In this document: positions 1-7,775 of the stretch, piece after piece
Layout: the number at the start of each line of letters is the position of its first letter
How positions within the stretch are numbered: position 1 is the stretch's first letter
IMG/VR virus record: IMGVR_UViG_3300046660_000235
Location: 1-40,286 of that record
Direction: 5' to 3' (one strand)
DNA: 40,286 bases
Source of the DNA: a virus
The notes under the pieces: generated by a model
Database searches by the model: none
What the model saw: only the letters and a program-made list of their open reading frames with translations
Told to the model about the DNA's origin: nothing
Position numbers and translations under genes: made by a program

Positions 1-1
1 G

Positions 2-880
2 TTAATGTTCCCATTTGGGGCATTAGCACAGGGGTTTGCAACATTCAAGCAACCAACAGATACCGTTATAGTAACCACGCCTGGTCAATTTAAATCAGCC
101 ATAGCAAATTCAAAGCCTTTGGTGGTCATAGTTAGAGGCGAATTAAAAGGTACAGGTATATACTACTCAACATCAAATAAGCTAATACGTGGCTTAAAAG
201 GGGCTACTATCACAGGAATTACATTGGGGTTGGCTACAGTTGAAAATATTAAGATACAAAATCTTATTTTTAGGTATCAGGTAAGTGATCCCTGCATTTT
301 GGTAAAGTATAATTCAAAAAACATAACCGTTGATCACTGCGAGTTTTATCACGATAGGTTACATGGATGGGATTATTGGGGCAAACATATTTCTATTACA
401 CGTGGATCTGATATGGTAACCATTTCTTATTGCAAATTCCATGATGCTAATTTATCGGTGCTTATAGGCGGTGGAGATGACGCAGCAAACGTGCAGGATG
501 ACTTTGGTAAACTACACGTTACCATGCATCATAATTATTTTTATTACATAAGTGAGCGTGAACCATCCATTGTTACAGGTAGCCTTCACATGTATAATAA
601 CTATCATCTGAATAATTCAGGATATAGCATAGGTGTTAGAAATAGCGCACAAGCTATCATTGATGGAGATGTATTTTATAACTGTAAGCGTCCTATTACA
701 ACTGTATTCAGCGGCGAAATACCGGGATTTGTTGGCGAAAACAAAACAAATTACACTAATTCAGGAGCAAATCAAATAAGCACTCCGGCATTACTATGGG
801 CTGCACCTTATAAATTTACTATTATGTCATCTACTTATATCAGGGCCTATATCCCTTCACATACAGGAGCAACTTTATGA
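2..880 (+). CDS. Pectate-lyase-like (PL1) right-handed beta-helix protein, 5' partial, active site degraded
   Basis: The first visible Met is at position 5, but the frame is open to the edge and residues 1-9 (MFPFGALAQ) read like the end of a signal peptide with an A-x-A cleavage site, so the real start probably lies left of the window. The PL1 fold is recognisable: VDHCEF (about 108-113), ITRGSDMVTISYCKFHD (131-147), GKLHVTMHHNYF (168-179), HMYNNY (195-200). Compared from memory with Bacillus Pel, one calcium Asp (D110) and the catalytic Arg (R185, in R-x-P) remain. The D-G-x-x-D calcium pair is G126/S130, the substrate Lys is L150 and the second Arg is V190. Fold is sure; pectate lyase activity is doubtful, and a binding or receptor role is an alternative. 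It overlaps the next gene by ATGA. Confidence 0.8.
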   Translation, partial: LMFPFGALAQGFATFKQPTDTVIVTTPGQFKSAIANSKPLVVIVRGELKGTGIYYSTSNKLIRGLKGATITGITLGLATVENIKIQNLIFRYQVSDPCILVKYNSKNITVDHCEFYHDRLHGWDYWGKHISITRGSDMVTISYCKFHDANLSVLIGGGDDAANVQDDFGKLHVTMHHNYFYYISEREPSIVTGSLHMYNNYHLNNSGYSIGVRNSAQAIIDGDVFYNCKRPITTVFSGEIPGFVGENKTNYTNSGANQISTPALLWAAPYKFTIMSSTYIRAYIPSHTGATL

Positions 881-1434
881 AAGTTCACTTTTTAAGTCCA
901 TACCGAACCGATAGAAACATCGGGCTTGCCATTAACCAGGCTATCAACGACATTCACACTAACGATGAAGATTGGATATGCTTAACAGATATGGATGTGC
1001 TGTGGTTAAGACCTGATTCTAAATCCCAATTAATAGAAATACTTTCAAATACCGATTACGACGTATTAGGCGCAACTACTAATAGGTTGGCTAACGACTA
1101 TCAACTATGTTTAACATGGAATGGTGAAAGTGCATTTGATAATACAGATATTAAATATCACCTTGAAATAGCTAATTATTTACATGAAAAAAACTATGCA
1201 ACTGTTATACCTTATGATCATGTATTAGCTGCATTCTGCCTTTGTTTTAGAGTATCAACATGGAAGTTATTGGGTGGATTTGAAGAAAATACAATTACAT
1301 TTGATACTACATTTTCTTTGCATGCGCAACAGCATGCGCTTAAATTAGGGTTGATGACAGGGATATATTTATTTCACGGATATAGGATAGATTCCGCCAA
1401 CCCCCGTTATGATGTTAAGCACCTGATTGCGTAG
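877..1434 (+). CDS. GT-A fold glycosyltransferase (GT2-like)
   Basis: A small nucleotide-sugar-dependent glycosyltransferase is the best reading. The metal/UDP-sugar motif is the DMD at residues 38-40 within WICLTDMDVLWL. An acceptor-side block follows: FRVSTWKLLGGFEEN (124-138), then FDTTFSLHAQQHALKLG (142-158), resembling the GxDxxF..R..GY region of GT2 enzymes, and a late His in LFHGYR (165-170). At 185 residues it is short, with no membrane segment. The start overlaps the stop of the beta-helix gene by ATGA, so the two are probably co-translated as a surface-polysaccharide cassette. Its 3' end overlaps the convergent portal gene by 20 bp. The acceptor is unknown; possibilities include host glycan change that blocks superinfection, or virion glycosylation. 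Confidence 0.7.
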   Translation: MKVHFLSPYRTDRNIGLAINQAINDIHTNDEDWICLTDMDVLWLRPDSKSQLIEILSNTDYDVLGATTNRLANDYQLCLTWNGESAFDNTDIKYHLEIANYLHEKNYATVIPYDHVLAAFCLCFRVSTWKLLGGFEENTITFDTTFSLHAQQHALKLGLMTGIYLFHGYRIDSANPRYDVKHLIA

Positions 1435-2809
1435 TATTATCAGGTATTGTAGGCGGCTGAATTATATCAGTTCCTTCGCTTATTCTTTTTAATGTGGTGA
1501 GGTTTTTATTTACGTAATGCTCATTCATATAAGCCTCAGTCTTTTCACCATATTTTAAAACGGCCCGCATTTCATTAAAAGTAAGTACTCCTGCAGGCAA
1601 TGATTTTAAATATTCGGCAACTGACTTCATGTTAACAGCCATTTCAGGGAGTTGTGTATAATCCCACTCAATAGCATCAACACCATATCCTTCACCTAAC
1701 ATGATAGTAAATGCCTCTCCTATTACATCACATACCGGAGCAATGGCATCATAAATGAATTTGAGTACCTCTGTGCCAACATTATTATCAGTGCTGGCCT
1801 TTTGGTTATGGTAAGATAAAGGCACGTGATATGCCTTATAAACGTCTTCCTCGCTTGCGTTAATAACCTCCAGTAGCTTTAAGTCACCAATCGGTAAGCC
1901 AATATTTTGCCACGCTAATGAAATAGACGAAGGAAATACACGAGACATTTCATCATCTGAACGCCTGGCATCGATCATTTTTTGCTTTAACTGGTCTTTT
2001 TGATCTTTAGTCAGTTGATCTTCTTTATCACGAGGTGAAAGTATACCGAATACGCCGCCGTTCTTTGCTTGCTTTGTTACTTGTGTTTTACCCTCTTTTA
2101 TTGCCCTTAAACCTTCCCCATAAGCACGTAAAGGAGCTACTCCATATAGATATTCCATACGCCTGTCAAAAGGTGCTGGAGTGCCTGTTTTAATATGTTG
2201 TATTTCATCAATGTCAAAACGTGTTCTATTTGTATTTACTAAGATATAGCCACGTATTGGATCTAATAAATCATCAATATCAACAGCTATTTCCATATTT
2301 GGAAAACACCAAAGCTCTTTTGCTTTTTTGCCAACACGATTAGGATGTACGTATGTATTACCTTGAAGTAGATAACTCAGTATCGTAGTCCACATTAATT
2401 GTGTACCTGTCTGATATGGATTTGCAAACCCATTTGTAAGTAAAGTTTTCAATTGTGAAATATCAACTTCCTCGATTGCTTGCATTTTCAATACATGGGC
2501 TTGAACAGGATCGGTTTTGAAAAGTTCTTTTGAGCGTTGGAGTTTTGCTTTATCTTTTATTTTATACCCAACAATTGGGCAATTAAGAACTTTTTTTGTG
2601 ATTAAATCAGTTACTTCATATACAGCACCAATTGTTTTAAAAGTTTGATAGTAATCAATACAATCCGGGTTTATAGATGGCAACGCATCATTTAAACTTA
2701 TGTTAATCATTTGAAGGGCATTAACAAAAGCAGATGATTGCTTTGATGCTATTTGTTCGCTTACCCGCTTACTTATTGTATTACCAAATACAAGATCGAC
2801 AATGCCCAT
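1415..2809 (-). CDS. Phage portal protein (HK97/SPP1-like)
   Basis: The 464-residue protein has the typical portal layout: an N-terminal region with YEVTDLITKKVLNCPI (about 63-78), a clip/wing region with QGNTYVHPNRVGKKAKELWCFPN, then HIKTGTPAPF..YLYGVAPLRAYGEGL (about 205-234), which matches the HK97 portal block before the long helix. The C-terminal half has KLLEVINASEEDVYKAYHVPLSYH. It forms the dodecameric DNA entry ring at the capsid vertex. It follows the terminase genes in transcription order, but an intervening operon and a terminator (2870-2898) separate them. The next downstream gene is convergent, so the expected protease and capsid genes do not follow inside the window. Confidence 0.88.
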   Translation of the reverse strand: MGIVDLVFGNTISKRVSEQIASKQSSAFVNALQMINISLNDALPSINPDCIDYYQTFKTIGAVYEVTDLITKKVLNCPIVGYKIKDKAKLQRSKELFKTDPVQAHVLKMQAIEEVDISQLKTLLTNGFANPYQTGTQLMWTTILSYLLQGNTYVHPNRVGKKAKELWCFPNMEIAVDIDDLLDPIRGYILVNTNRTRFDIDEIQHIKTGTPAPFDRRMEYLYGVAPLRAYGEGLRAIKEGKTQVTKQAKNGGVFGILSPRDKEDQLTKDQKDQLKQKMIDARRSDDEMSRVFPSSISLAWQNIGLPIGDLKLLEVINASEEDVYKAYHVPLSYHNQKASTDNNVGTEVLKFIYDAIAPVCDVIGEAFTIMLGEGYGVDAIEWDYTQLPEMAVNMKSVAEYLKSLPAGVLTFNEMRAVLKYGEKTEAYMNEHYVNKNLTTLKRISEGTDIIQPPTIPDNTTQSGA

Positions 2810-2861
2810 ACTTACATAAAATATTCGTAAAAATAGGTAATTTAAATAACAAATTATAAAA

Positions 2862-2899
2862 ACAAAAAACCTCCGGTAGAAATCACACTACACGGAGGC
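2862..2899 (-). terminator. Rho-independent terminator
   Basis: On the minus strand a 6-bp stem, CCTCCG (2898-2893) with CGGAGG (2875-2870), closes a 17-nt loop and is followed directly by six T. It ends the operon running from 5111 to 2924, before the portal gene. A promoter for the portal would have to lie between about 2810 and 2860; nothing clear is seen there. Confidence 0.8.
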
Positions 2900-2923
2900 T
2901 TAACAAACAAAAGAAAACGGTCT

Positions 2924-3292
2924 TTATTTTAAAGTATTAACGTCAATTGCTAATCCATTTTCAATTAAATTGAATACATCGAATTTATGTTCTATTAGTG
3001 TTTTAACATCCATGTATGACCACAGTTGACATCCTTTAAATTGCACCCAATCCTCACCATAGAAAGTCCAATTTCTGTGGCCACCTAATAAGTCATAATT
3101 AGCTATCTTATCTTTTAATAAATCGCTTATAGGCTTTAATATTGGGCGGTATTTCAGTACTTCAAAATATCTGTACCAATATTTATCAGTTAGCATTTTC
3201 CCATTTAAGATGGTTGTATCAGATTTGTCCTCACTTTGAATTTGTAATGAATAAGGTAAGTATTCAGACAAATGGTTTAATTCTAATTTCAT
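2924..3292 (-). CDS. Unknown protein, paralogue of the 20671-21201 product
   Basis: This 122-residue protein is not a known enzyme to me, but it is clearly related to the 176-residue product of 20671-21201. Both start MKLEL followed by YLPY, both share a central block (ILKPISDLLK here, VLRPMNDIFK there), and both end FDVF.LIE.GLAID.NTLK. This copy is shorter, lacking much of the middle. Its start overlaps the stop of the upstream gene by ATGA (3289-3292), and it is the last gene before the 2870-2898 terminator. I recall similar MKLEL..YLPY proteins as common in Bacteroidota prophages, without an assigned function. Confidence 0.75.
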   Translation of the reverse strand: MKLELNHLSEYLPYSLQIQSEDKSDTTILNGKMLTDKYWYRYFEVLKYRPILKPISDLLKDKIANYDLLGGHRNWTFYGEDWVQFKGCQLWSYMDVKTLIEHKFDVFNLIENGLAIDVNTLK

Positions 3293-3711
3293 TTTGATTT
3301 TATAAAGTTTAAAAAGTAATTATACATTTCATTTTCAGCTTTCAAAAGAGTGGCTGCTTTGCATGATGCGTACACCCGGTCGTAATCATTTTTTGTAACA
3401 TCAGCATATTTCAAATAAGAATAAGCCCTTGTGGGAATTAATTCTCCTGTTACGTACTTATATGAGGTATGCGTTATTTTAATTGATTCTGTGGCCTCTT
3501 TTAGGCATCCTATGGCAAATTCAGATAGTTCATCTACTGTTAAATCACATTCATTAGCAATAAACCACCCTGTTTTAACCAAATCAACACGATCATCCCG
3601 GATTATTTGCTCTAAAGTAATACTGTTACCCTGTGTTATTTCATGTACTAACTCTATTGGTAAGCAGTTGTGCTTTGATATGGCTTCTGAATATGAAAAT
3701 AGGCTCTTCAT
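3289..3711 (-). CDS. Unknown protein, mostly helical
   Basis: A 140-residue soluble protein without recognised motifs. It is predicted mostly helical, with ITLEQIIRDDRVDLVKTGWFIANECDLTVDELSEFAIGCLKEA in the first half; no signal peptide or membrane segment is seen. It starts 2 bp after the upstream stop (3714) and overlaps the downstream paralogue gene by ATGA, so it belongs to the five-gene unit from 5111 to the terminator at 2870. Confidence 0.7.
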   Translation of the reverse strand: MKSLFSYSEAISKHNCLPIELVHEITQGNSITLEQIIRDDRVDLVKTGWFIANECDLTVDELSEFAIGCLKEATESIKITHTSYKYVTGELIPTRAYSYLKYADVTKNDYDRVYASCKAATLLKAENEMYNYFLNFIKSK

Positions 3712-3713
3712 AA

Positions 3714-4106
3714 TTAAATTGCTATCATTTTGCCATCAATTTCCATTGGTTTTTTATAGACATCAGGATATAAACGCCACCCGTATAAATTCTTCCATGA
3801 CCGTATACCTATAAAATCCTTTAACGTGTCTGTTACAATTGACATAAATTCAGCAGGGCTAACTTCAATCGGTACTCCTATTAATTTCGAAGCAGTTTTG
3901 TAGCATTGATATTCATTATGCCAACTCATAGCCTGAGATATATGAACACAAATCATTTCTCCGCCATTTAGAAAGCCAAAATTTTCTTCAATTGGATTGA
4001 TTCCGTGAAGCCTTAGAAAGGCTAACATATCATCTGCTTCTTTTTCAGATTCGCAGAATGTTTTAAGTTCATGTAGAACAGGTAGTAATTTTTCATTTTC
4101 ATTCAT
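3714..4106 (-). CDS. Unknown protein
   Basis: A 130-residue soluble protein, unrecognised. The first 50 residues look helical with acidic patches (CESEKEADDMLAFLRLHG); the second half has mixed strands and helices (WKNLYGWRLYPDVYKKPMEIDGKMIAI). The start overlaps the stop of the 4103-4312 gene by ATGA, which supports the chosen Met and implies coupled translation. Function cannot be inferred from the context beyond membership of the DUF2693-lipoprotein operon. Confidence 0.68.
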   Translation of the reverse strand: MNENEKLLPVLHELKTFCESEKEADDMLAFLRLHGINPIEENFGFLNGGEMICVHISQAMSWHNEYQCYKTASKLIGVPIEVSPAEFMSIVTDTLKDFIGIRSWKNLYGWRLYPDVYKKPMEIDGKMIAI

Positions 4107-4312
4107 GATTCAATAGAGCTTAAAAGGTTTCTTATATACAAATCCCAATCACCACAATTATCATAAGGTATTTGTAATGATATTTTAAATACTGCCGATG
4201 TAAGAAGTACAGTAGCATTCACATCAATAGTACTTACCCTATCATGTGATGATAATATGTAGTCATCATGTTGAATTGCTGAATTTATAATTATCTTTTC
4301 TATTTTCATCAT
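4103..4312 (-). CDS. Unknown small protein
   Basis: A 69-residue protein, unrecognised, with alternating hydrophobic stretches (TIDVNATVLLTSAVFKISLQI) suggesting beta strands rather than a membrane helix. The lipoprotein gene's stop overlaps its start as TAATG at 4312, and its own end overlaps the next gene by ATGA. Two successive ATG codons open the frame; the first gives the overlap. Confidence 0.62.
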   Translation of the reverse strand: MMKIEKIIINSAIQHDDYILSSHDRVSTIDVNATVLLTSAVFKISLQIPYDNCGDWDLYIRNLLSSIES

Positions 4313-4713
4313 TACTTAGTTAATATAAGTTCAAAATAGGCTTCTGAATGGTCAGCATCAAGTATTGTATCAATTGTTTTGGTCTGCATGCCACCTGCTT
4401 TAATGCTTGCGTGAACTTTCTGTGATCCTCCGTATGAACTCCCTATGATGTGTATTGAACCATAATTAATAGGGTGTGTATTTTCCCATGTATAAGTCCA
4501 ATGACCATCAACATTAAAATGCTGTGAGGTTGCATCTGGGCGGTCTGTAGTAGCTGCATTATCCCTATTCCATACAGCATCTTCAATGTAAACAAGGCAA
4601 TAGTCACAGTCAACAGTATAAGTTACTTTTTGAACTGGCTTTGGATCATTGTTTGATTTTGTGCAGCTTGACAAAGCTATGGCAATCGCTGCAAGTAATA
4701 ATAGTGTTTTCAT
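4312..4713 (-). CDS. Phage-encoded lipoprotein
   Basis: The 133-residue product begins MKTLLLLAAIAIALSSC: a short positive start, a hydrophobic core and a lipobox with Cys17, so signal peptidase II processing and lipidation are expected. The mature part has a Cys pair in DCDYC (about 36-40) and beta-rich stretches with repeated polar-aromatic motifs (HWTYTWENTHPINYGSIHIIGSS). Phage lipoproteins are often superinfection-exclusion or conversion factors; here that is inference. A hairpin leader (4751-4804) precedes it with about 38 nt to the ATG, closely matching the leader before the small membrane ORF at 12129-12260. It shares its transcription unit with DUF2693 (4821-5111). Confidence 0.8.
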   Translation of the reverse strand: MKTLLLLAAIAIALSSCTKSNNDPKPVQKVTYTVDCDYCLVYIEDAVWNRDNAATTDRPDATSQHFNVDGHWTYTWENTHPINYGSIHIIGSSYGGSQKVHASIKAGGMQTKTIDTILDADHSEAYFELILTK

Positions 4714-4750
4714 TTTCGTTTGTTTTTAATATTTGTGTGTGTGATTTTAC

Positions 4751-4804
4751 TTTTTAAAAAAGGGGCTTACTCCTTGCGATTGTCGCCCCGATTCACCTAA
4801 ACCT
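4751..4804 (-). promoter_or_regulatory. Structured leader / attenuator-like hairpin (copy 1)
   Basis: On the minus strand the order is a conserved AGGTTTAGGTG (4804-4794), a GGGGC...GCCCC stem (4789-4785 with 4766-4762) around an 18-nt loop, a run of six T, then TTTAAAAA. A second copy at 12302-12358 shares the 5' box, the 3' TTTAAAAA tail and the loop pattern but has GGGAG/CTCCC as the stem, so stem bases differ in a compensating way. Either a terminator or an attenuator; the equal distance to the next start (38 and 42 nt) favours a leader role. Confidence 0.6.
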
Positions 4805-4820
4805 ATCTCAATTATGAGTC

Positions 4821-5111
4821 TTAAAATATTATGTTTTCTGCTTTGGCTGATCTGTATGCTTGAGCATCCAAATCAAAATAAACAACTACACCGTAGTTAA
4901 TATGTCCTGTACCTTTAACTGCAGGAACATTGTCTCTTGTGCCACGTGCTTTACGTATTGAACCGTCAACTTTACGATAAGTAAATTCAACAGTACATAA
5001 ACACAATTCCATCTGCAATTTTATTATTTTCCATGCTCTTGCCAAAGCTTCACCGAAAGTTGAGAATTGACCTTTGATTGAATGTGCGATGTGGAATAAG
5101 CGACTTTTCAT
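4821..5111 (-). CDS. DUF2693 / WYL_2 Sm-like SH3 beta-barrel protein
   Basis: The 96-residue product has an N-terminal helix (LFHIAHSIKGQFSTFGEALARAWKIIKLQ) then a beta-barrel with FTYRKVDGSIRKARGT and a C-terminal GVVVYFDLDAQAYRSAKAENII. This is the signature of the DUF2693 family common in Bacteroidota mobile elements, related to WYL/Sm-like SH3 barrels that may bind nucleic acid or ligands. It is the first gene after promoter and operator boxes at 5151-5207, with a leader of roughly 33 nt, and is a reasonable candidate for a regulatory protein. Confidence 0.75.
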   Translation of the reverse strand: MKSRLFHIAHSIKGQFSTFGEALARAWKIIKLQMELCLCTVEFTYRKVDGSIRKARGTRDNVPAVKGTGHINYGVVVYFDLDAQAYRSAKAENIIF

Positions 5112-5150
5112 GATTTTGTGATTTAATTTGTTTTGCTTTTGTTTGATGAT

Positions 5151-5207
5151 GTAAATGTATGAAAACTATTTTATATTAATGCAACTTTTTATAAAATTAT
5201 TTTCATT
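5151..5207 (-). promoter_or_regulatory. Minus-strand promoter with operator boxes (site a)
   Basis: The -7 element reads TACATTTA (5159-5152), close to TAnnTTTG. Box 1, ATGAAAACTATTTTAT from 5159, covers the spacer towards -33. Box 2, ATAAAATTATTTTCAT at 5191-5206, is the same palindromic sequence in opposite orientation. It drives the DUF2693-lipoprotein operon starting at 5111 and lies directly after the terminase large stop. Confidence 0.6.
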
Positions 5208-5212
5208 TATTT

Positions 5213-6661
5213 TTACCAGCCTATATCAAACTCCTTTTGTACAGCTAATTCAAAGTAGTAACGCATCATAAAAACATCTCTCCAATCCGGTGACCGACCA
5301 ATATTTTCTTTTACTTTTTCTTTTGGCAATACCCTTAGCTTTCTTTCATCGTCTGATTTAAATGTTTTCATCCACGAAAGTTCTGTTGCAATATCTTCTT
5401 TATCTTGACCTGTTAATTCACATTCAATGTAAAATTCATGCTTATTTATCTTTTCGGCCAATCCGTAAATACATTGCGCTTGTAAATTGGCATAGTTTTC
5501 TTTTTCCTCTTTATTCTGTGGATTGTCCTTGCTCTCTTTTGTTCTTATTGGTGTAGCATTATTTATAAATCCTATGATTTCACAATTGTCAATTACACCG
5601 CCTCCTACGCCATCAGCATCACCCAGGCAATTCTTTTTGGGAATACCATGCTTTAAACGTAAAGCCATGATAGCATCCTGTATATCCGTTGTAGCACTTA
5701 TATCAAATGAAATTTGTTCTACCACTACCCATCCATAAAAAACACATATACGGGCTTTGTCAGAGCCGAAACGGGCAATATCAGCTATTATATATTTATC
5801 ATCAGTTTTTAAAACATGATTATTTGAAAATATAGATATAATATCGTCATACGAACACATTGCATTCGGGTCATCGTCATATTCCCAATTGCCCTTTAGT
5901 AACCTTTCTTTCTTTGCCTTATCTTTAGTCCTTTCAAGGCGCTCAATGTATCCGCTGTCAATATGTGGGTTATCCTGTACCAAAGCAACTAAGTATCGTT
6001 GTATGGGCAGTAAAACACCTTTCTTTGCAGGTAGATAGAAAGTTGTATAGAGCCAATTCTTTTTAGGGTTTGCGGTAATGAATAACTTACCTAACAATCC
6101 GTATTTATCATTGTATTGCCTGCCTATACGGGTTTTAAGAACTTCGTAAGCACCAAAGTCAATTTCACCACCTTCTTCAATCCATCCTCCGGTATATTCA
6201 GTAGATCCAAAACGTTCATATAAGGGATCACGAGGTAAAAACTTTAATTCTAAAAGGTCAATCCGGCTTCCATTTCTAAATTGAATGAAATTCTTTTGCC
6301 CATTGTATTTGAAATCAACATTTGATTTGAAGCCATATTCTAATGCTACTTTGAAAAATGTAATTAAAGTTGATTCAGTTATACGCTTTAATTCCTCCCT
6401 TCCAATGAACCATCGAGTGCCAGGGAATAACATACACATAAATAAAAGCCAAACGCAGCCTGTCCACGATTTAGCCCCTCCAGCAGCACCCCCGTAAAGA
6501 AATTCCTCTGTAACATTGTCACGCAATATTTCTAATGCTTGCCTTTGTTTTTCGTGAATCCCTTTTTTAGTAATTACAATAAAATCAAAAAGCCCTCTTT
6601 TGAAGGCTTCTATTCGTAATTTAACTAAATCTATTCTATTTATAATCTCATTTAGTTGCAT
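5213..6661 (-). CDS. terL: Terminase large subunit
   Basis: The DNA-packaging motor and nuclease, 482 residues. ATPase motifs: Walker A GGAAGGAKS (57-65), Walker B-like WIEEGGE (160-166) and a coupling motif ITANP (194-198). The C-terminal RNase H-like nuclease has Asp in IIADIARFG (D293), in LGDADGVGGG (D347) and in SPDWRDVF (D458/D461). It overlaps the small subunit gene by 14 bp, supporting a coupled pair. The next transcription unit (5111) starts from its own promoter just past the stop. Confidence 0.95.
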   Translation of the reverse strand: MQLNEIINRIDLVKLRIEAFKRGLFDFIVITKKGIHEKQRQALEILRDNVTEEFLYGGAAGGAKSWTGCVWLLFMCMLFPGTRWFIGREELKRITESTLITFFKVALEYGFKSNVDFKYNGQKNFIQFRNGSRIDLLELKFLPRDPLYERFGSTEYTGGWIEEGGEIDFGAYEVLKTRIGRQYNDKYGLLGKLFITANPKKNWLYTTFYLPAKKGVLLPIQRYLVALVQDNPHIDSGYIERLERTKDKAKKERLLKGNWEYDDDPNAMCSYDDIISIFSNNHVLKTDDKYIIADIARFGSDKARICVFYGWVVVEQISFDISATTDIQDAIMALRLKHGIPKKNCLGDADGVGGGVIDNCEIIGFINNATPIRTKESKDNPQNKEEKENYANLQAQCIYGLAEKINKHEFYIECELTGQDKEDIATELSWMKTFKSDDERKLRVLPKEKVKENIGRSPDWRDVFMMRYYFELAVQKEFDIGW

Positions 6662-7100
6662 TCAATATGTCGTTAATTGCATCTGTTGAAAGTTTTGAAA
6701 TGTCAATTTCATTTTTTGGACGTTGTTGTTCATTGTCCTTTTCAAATACGCCAAATATTTTACCTAACATTTCAGTTGCTTTATTGGCTCCTGCACTATC
6801 AAATTTGTATTCTCCTGATTCAACCCATTTTTCACCATTATGAATGAGTACTGGTATTACAGTCATACAACGATCTGATATATTCTTAAATCGCTTTGTA
6901 ATCCAAATAGAATCAATTTCAGCTTCTTTTGAAACCTCTCTTAATCTATCTTCAATGTAAAGTGAAATTTCATCTTCAGCTAAAATTTGAGATGCTTGTA
7001 TTCTGGCTGTCTTTTCACTATACCCGGCTTTTATAGCTGCTGCGGTTGCATTAAAGCACCTTAAATATTCATCGCAAAAAGCTTTTCTTTGTTCGGTCAC
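6648..7100 (-). CDS. terS: Terminase small subunit, GTG start
   Basis: The 150-residue product matches Terminase_2: TEQRKAFCDEYLRCFNATAAAIKAGYSEKTARIQASQIL is the DNA-binding helix-turn-helix, followed by helices for oligomerisation (DRLREVSKEAEIDSIWITKRF) and a C-terminal tail that contacts TerL. The only conventional start in frame is GTG at 7100-7098; a stop lies 39 bp upstream, and homology starts right after the GTG. Three TGTTAAGT repeats lie just before the gene (7103-7132) and a promoter at 7141-7148. It recognises the pac or cos site and overlaps terL by 14 bp. Confidence 0.9.
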   Translation of the reverse strand: MTEQRKAFCDEYLRCFNATAAAIKAGYSEKTARIQASQILAEDEISLYIEDRLREVSKEAEIDSIWITKRFKNISDRCMTVIPVLIHNGEKWVESGEYKFDSAGANKATEMLGKIFGVFEKDNEQQRPKNEIDISKLSTDAINDILNATK

Positions 7101-7102
7101 TT

Positions 7103-7132
7103 TGTTAAGTATTGTTAAGTTGAATGTTAAGT
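7103..7132. repeat. Three direct repeats TGTTAAGT before terS
   Basis: Copies at 7103-7110, 7113-7120 and 7125-7132, spaced 10 and 12 bp start to start (about one helical turn). They lie in the 40-bp leader between the -7 element and the GTG start of terminase small. Such spacing suits a multimeric DNA-binding protein; TerS itself or a late regulator is possible. Confidence 0.7.
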
Positions 7133-7140
7133 CTAAATAT

Positions 7141-7165
7141 CAAATATACATTCAAATAATTACAA
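7141..7165 (-). promoter_or_regulatory. Promoter for terminase genes
   Basis: The -7 element is TATATTTG (7148-7141), a perfect match to TAnnTTTG. Several TTTG matches lie further upstream on the minus strand, one at about the right -33 spacing. The start site would fall near 7135, inside or just before the TGTTAAGT repeats. Confidence 0.55.
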
Positions 7166-7187
7166 ATTCAAAATTCATTTTTTTTGC

Positions 7188-7394
7188 TCAATGATAATCG
7201 GAGCATTCATCCAACAATCTTAATGCAGTTGTTAGTACTAATCCTGTAAATAATGGGCAACATTCAAGTAAATCGCATTCGCAATTTTCTACGTATGATT
7301 TCAATGCAATTTTCATTTCATGCCTATTTGTGCCATTGTACATTCTTTCTGTGTTTGTTAGCCATCTTAGGGCCTCATTGTTTATTTGTTCCAT
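7188..7394 (-). CDS. Unknown small Cys-containing protein
   Basis: A 68-residue helical protein with four Cys in a short stretch (CECDLLECC, about 38-46) plus one later. It is isolated between a terminator (7429-7453) and the terminase promoter, so it probably has its own promoter in the 7395-7428 region, where the -7 element is not clear. Function unknown. Confidence 0.6.
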   Translation of the reverse strand: MEQINNEALRWLTNTERMYNGTNRHEMKIALKSYVENCECDLLECCPLFTGLVLTTALRLLDECSDYH

Positions 7395-7420
7395 ACTTAT
7401 ATAAATACTTTGAGGTTACA

Positions 7421-7453
7421 AAACAAAAAAGCCTCAATTATTAGTTGAAGCTT
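7421..7453 (-). terminator. Rho-independent terminator
   Basis: Minus-strand stem AAGCTTCAA (7453-7445) with TTGAGGCTT (7437-7429), eight pairs plus one wobble, then a T-rich tail TTTTGTTTTG. It closes the early unit whose last gene is 7474-7752. Confidence 0.75.
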
Positions 7454-7473
7454 ATAAGTTTAATTTTATTATT

Positions 7474-7752
7474 TCATTCACCAAATGGGCGTGTAATTTC
7501 TTCTACCATTGGCCGAATGTGGTTATGTTCGAATCTTAATTGCTTCAATTCGTCAATTCTTTTTTCAAGTGTGTAAATAATTGAATCCAATGCAAAACCT
7601 CTATAATCGAAATCCTCTGCTAATTCCATTTTCTTCATGACCTCACTATTGCCATTCCCAAATTCTTCAACGTCTTTAAACGTATTTTTGTTAAAGGTAT
7701 TTAGCATTGATTTGAATTGGATCAATTGTATTATTGTTGGCTTTTTCCTCAT
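7474..7752 (-). CDS. Unknown helical protein
   Basis: A 92-residue charged, mostly helical protein ending in a probable coiled coil (ALDSIIYTLEKRIDELKQLRFEHNHIRP). It is the last gene before the 7429-7453 terminator. No family recognised. Confidence 0.62.
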   Translation of the reverse strand: MRKKPTIIQLIQFKSMLNTFNKNTFKDVEEFGNGNSEVMKKMELAEDFDYRGFALDSIIYTLEKRIDELKQLRFEHNHIRPMVEEITRPFGE

Positions 7753-7775
7753 TGCTTTTTAAATTATTCTATTTT

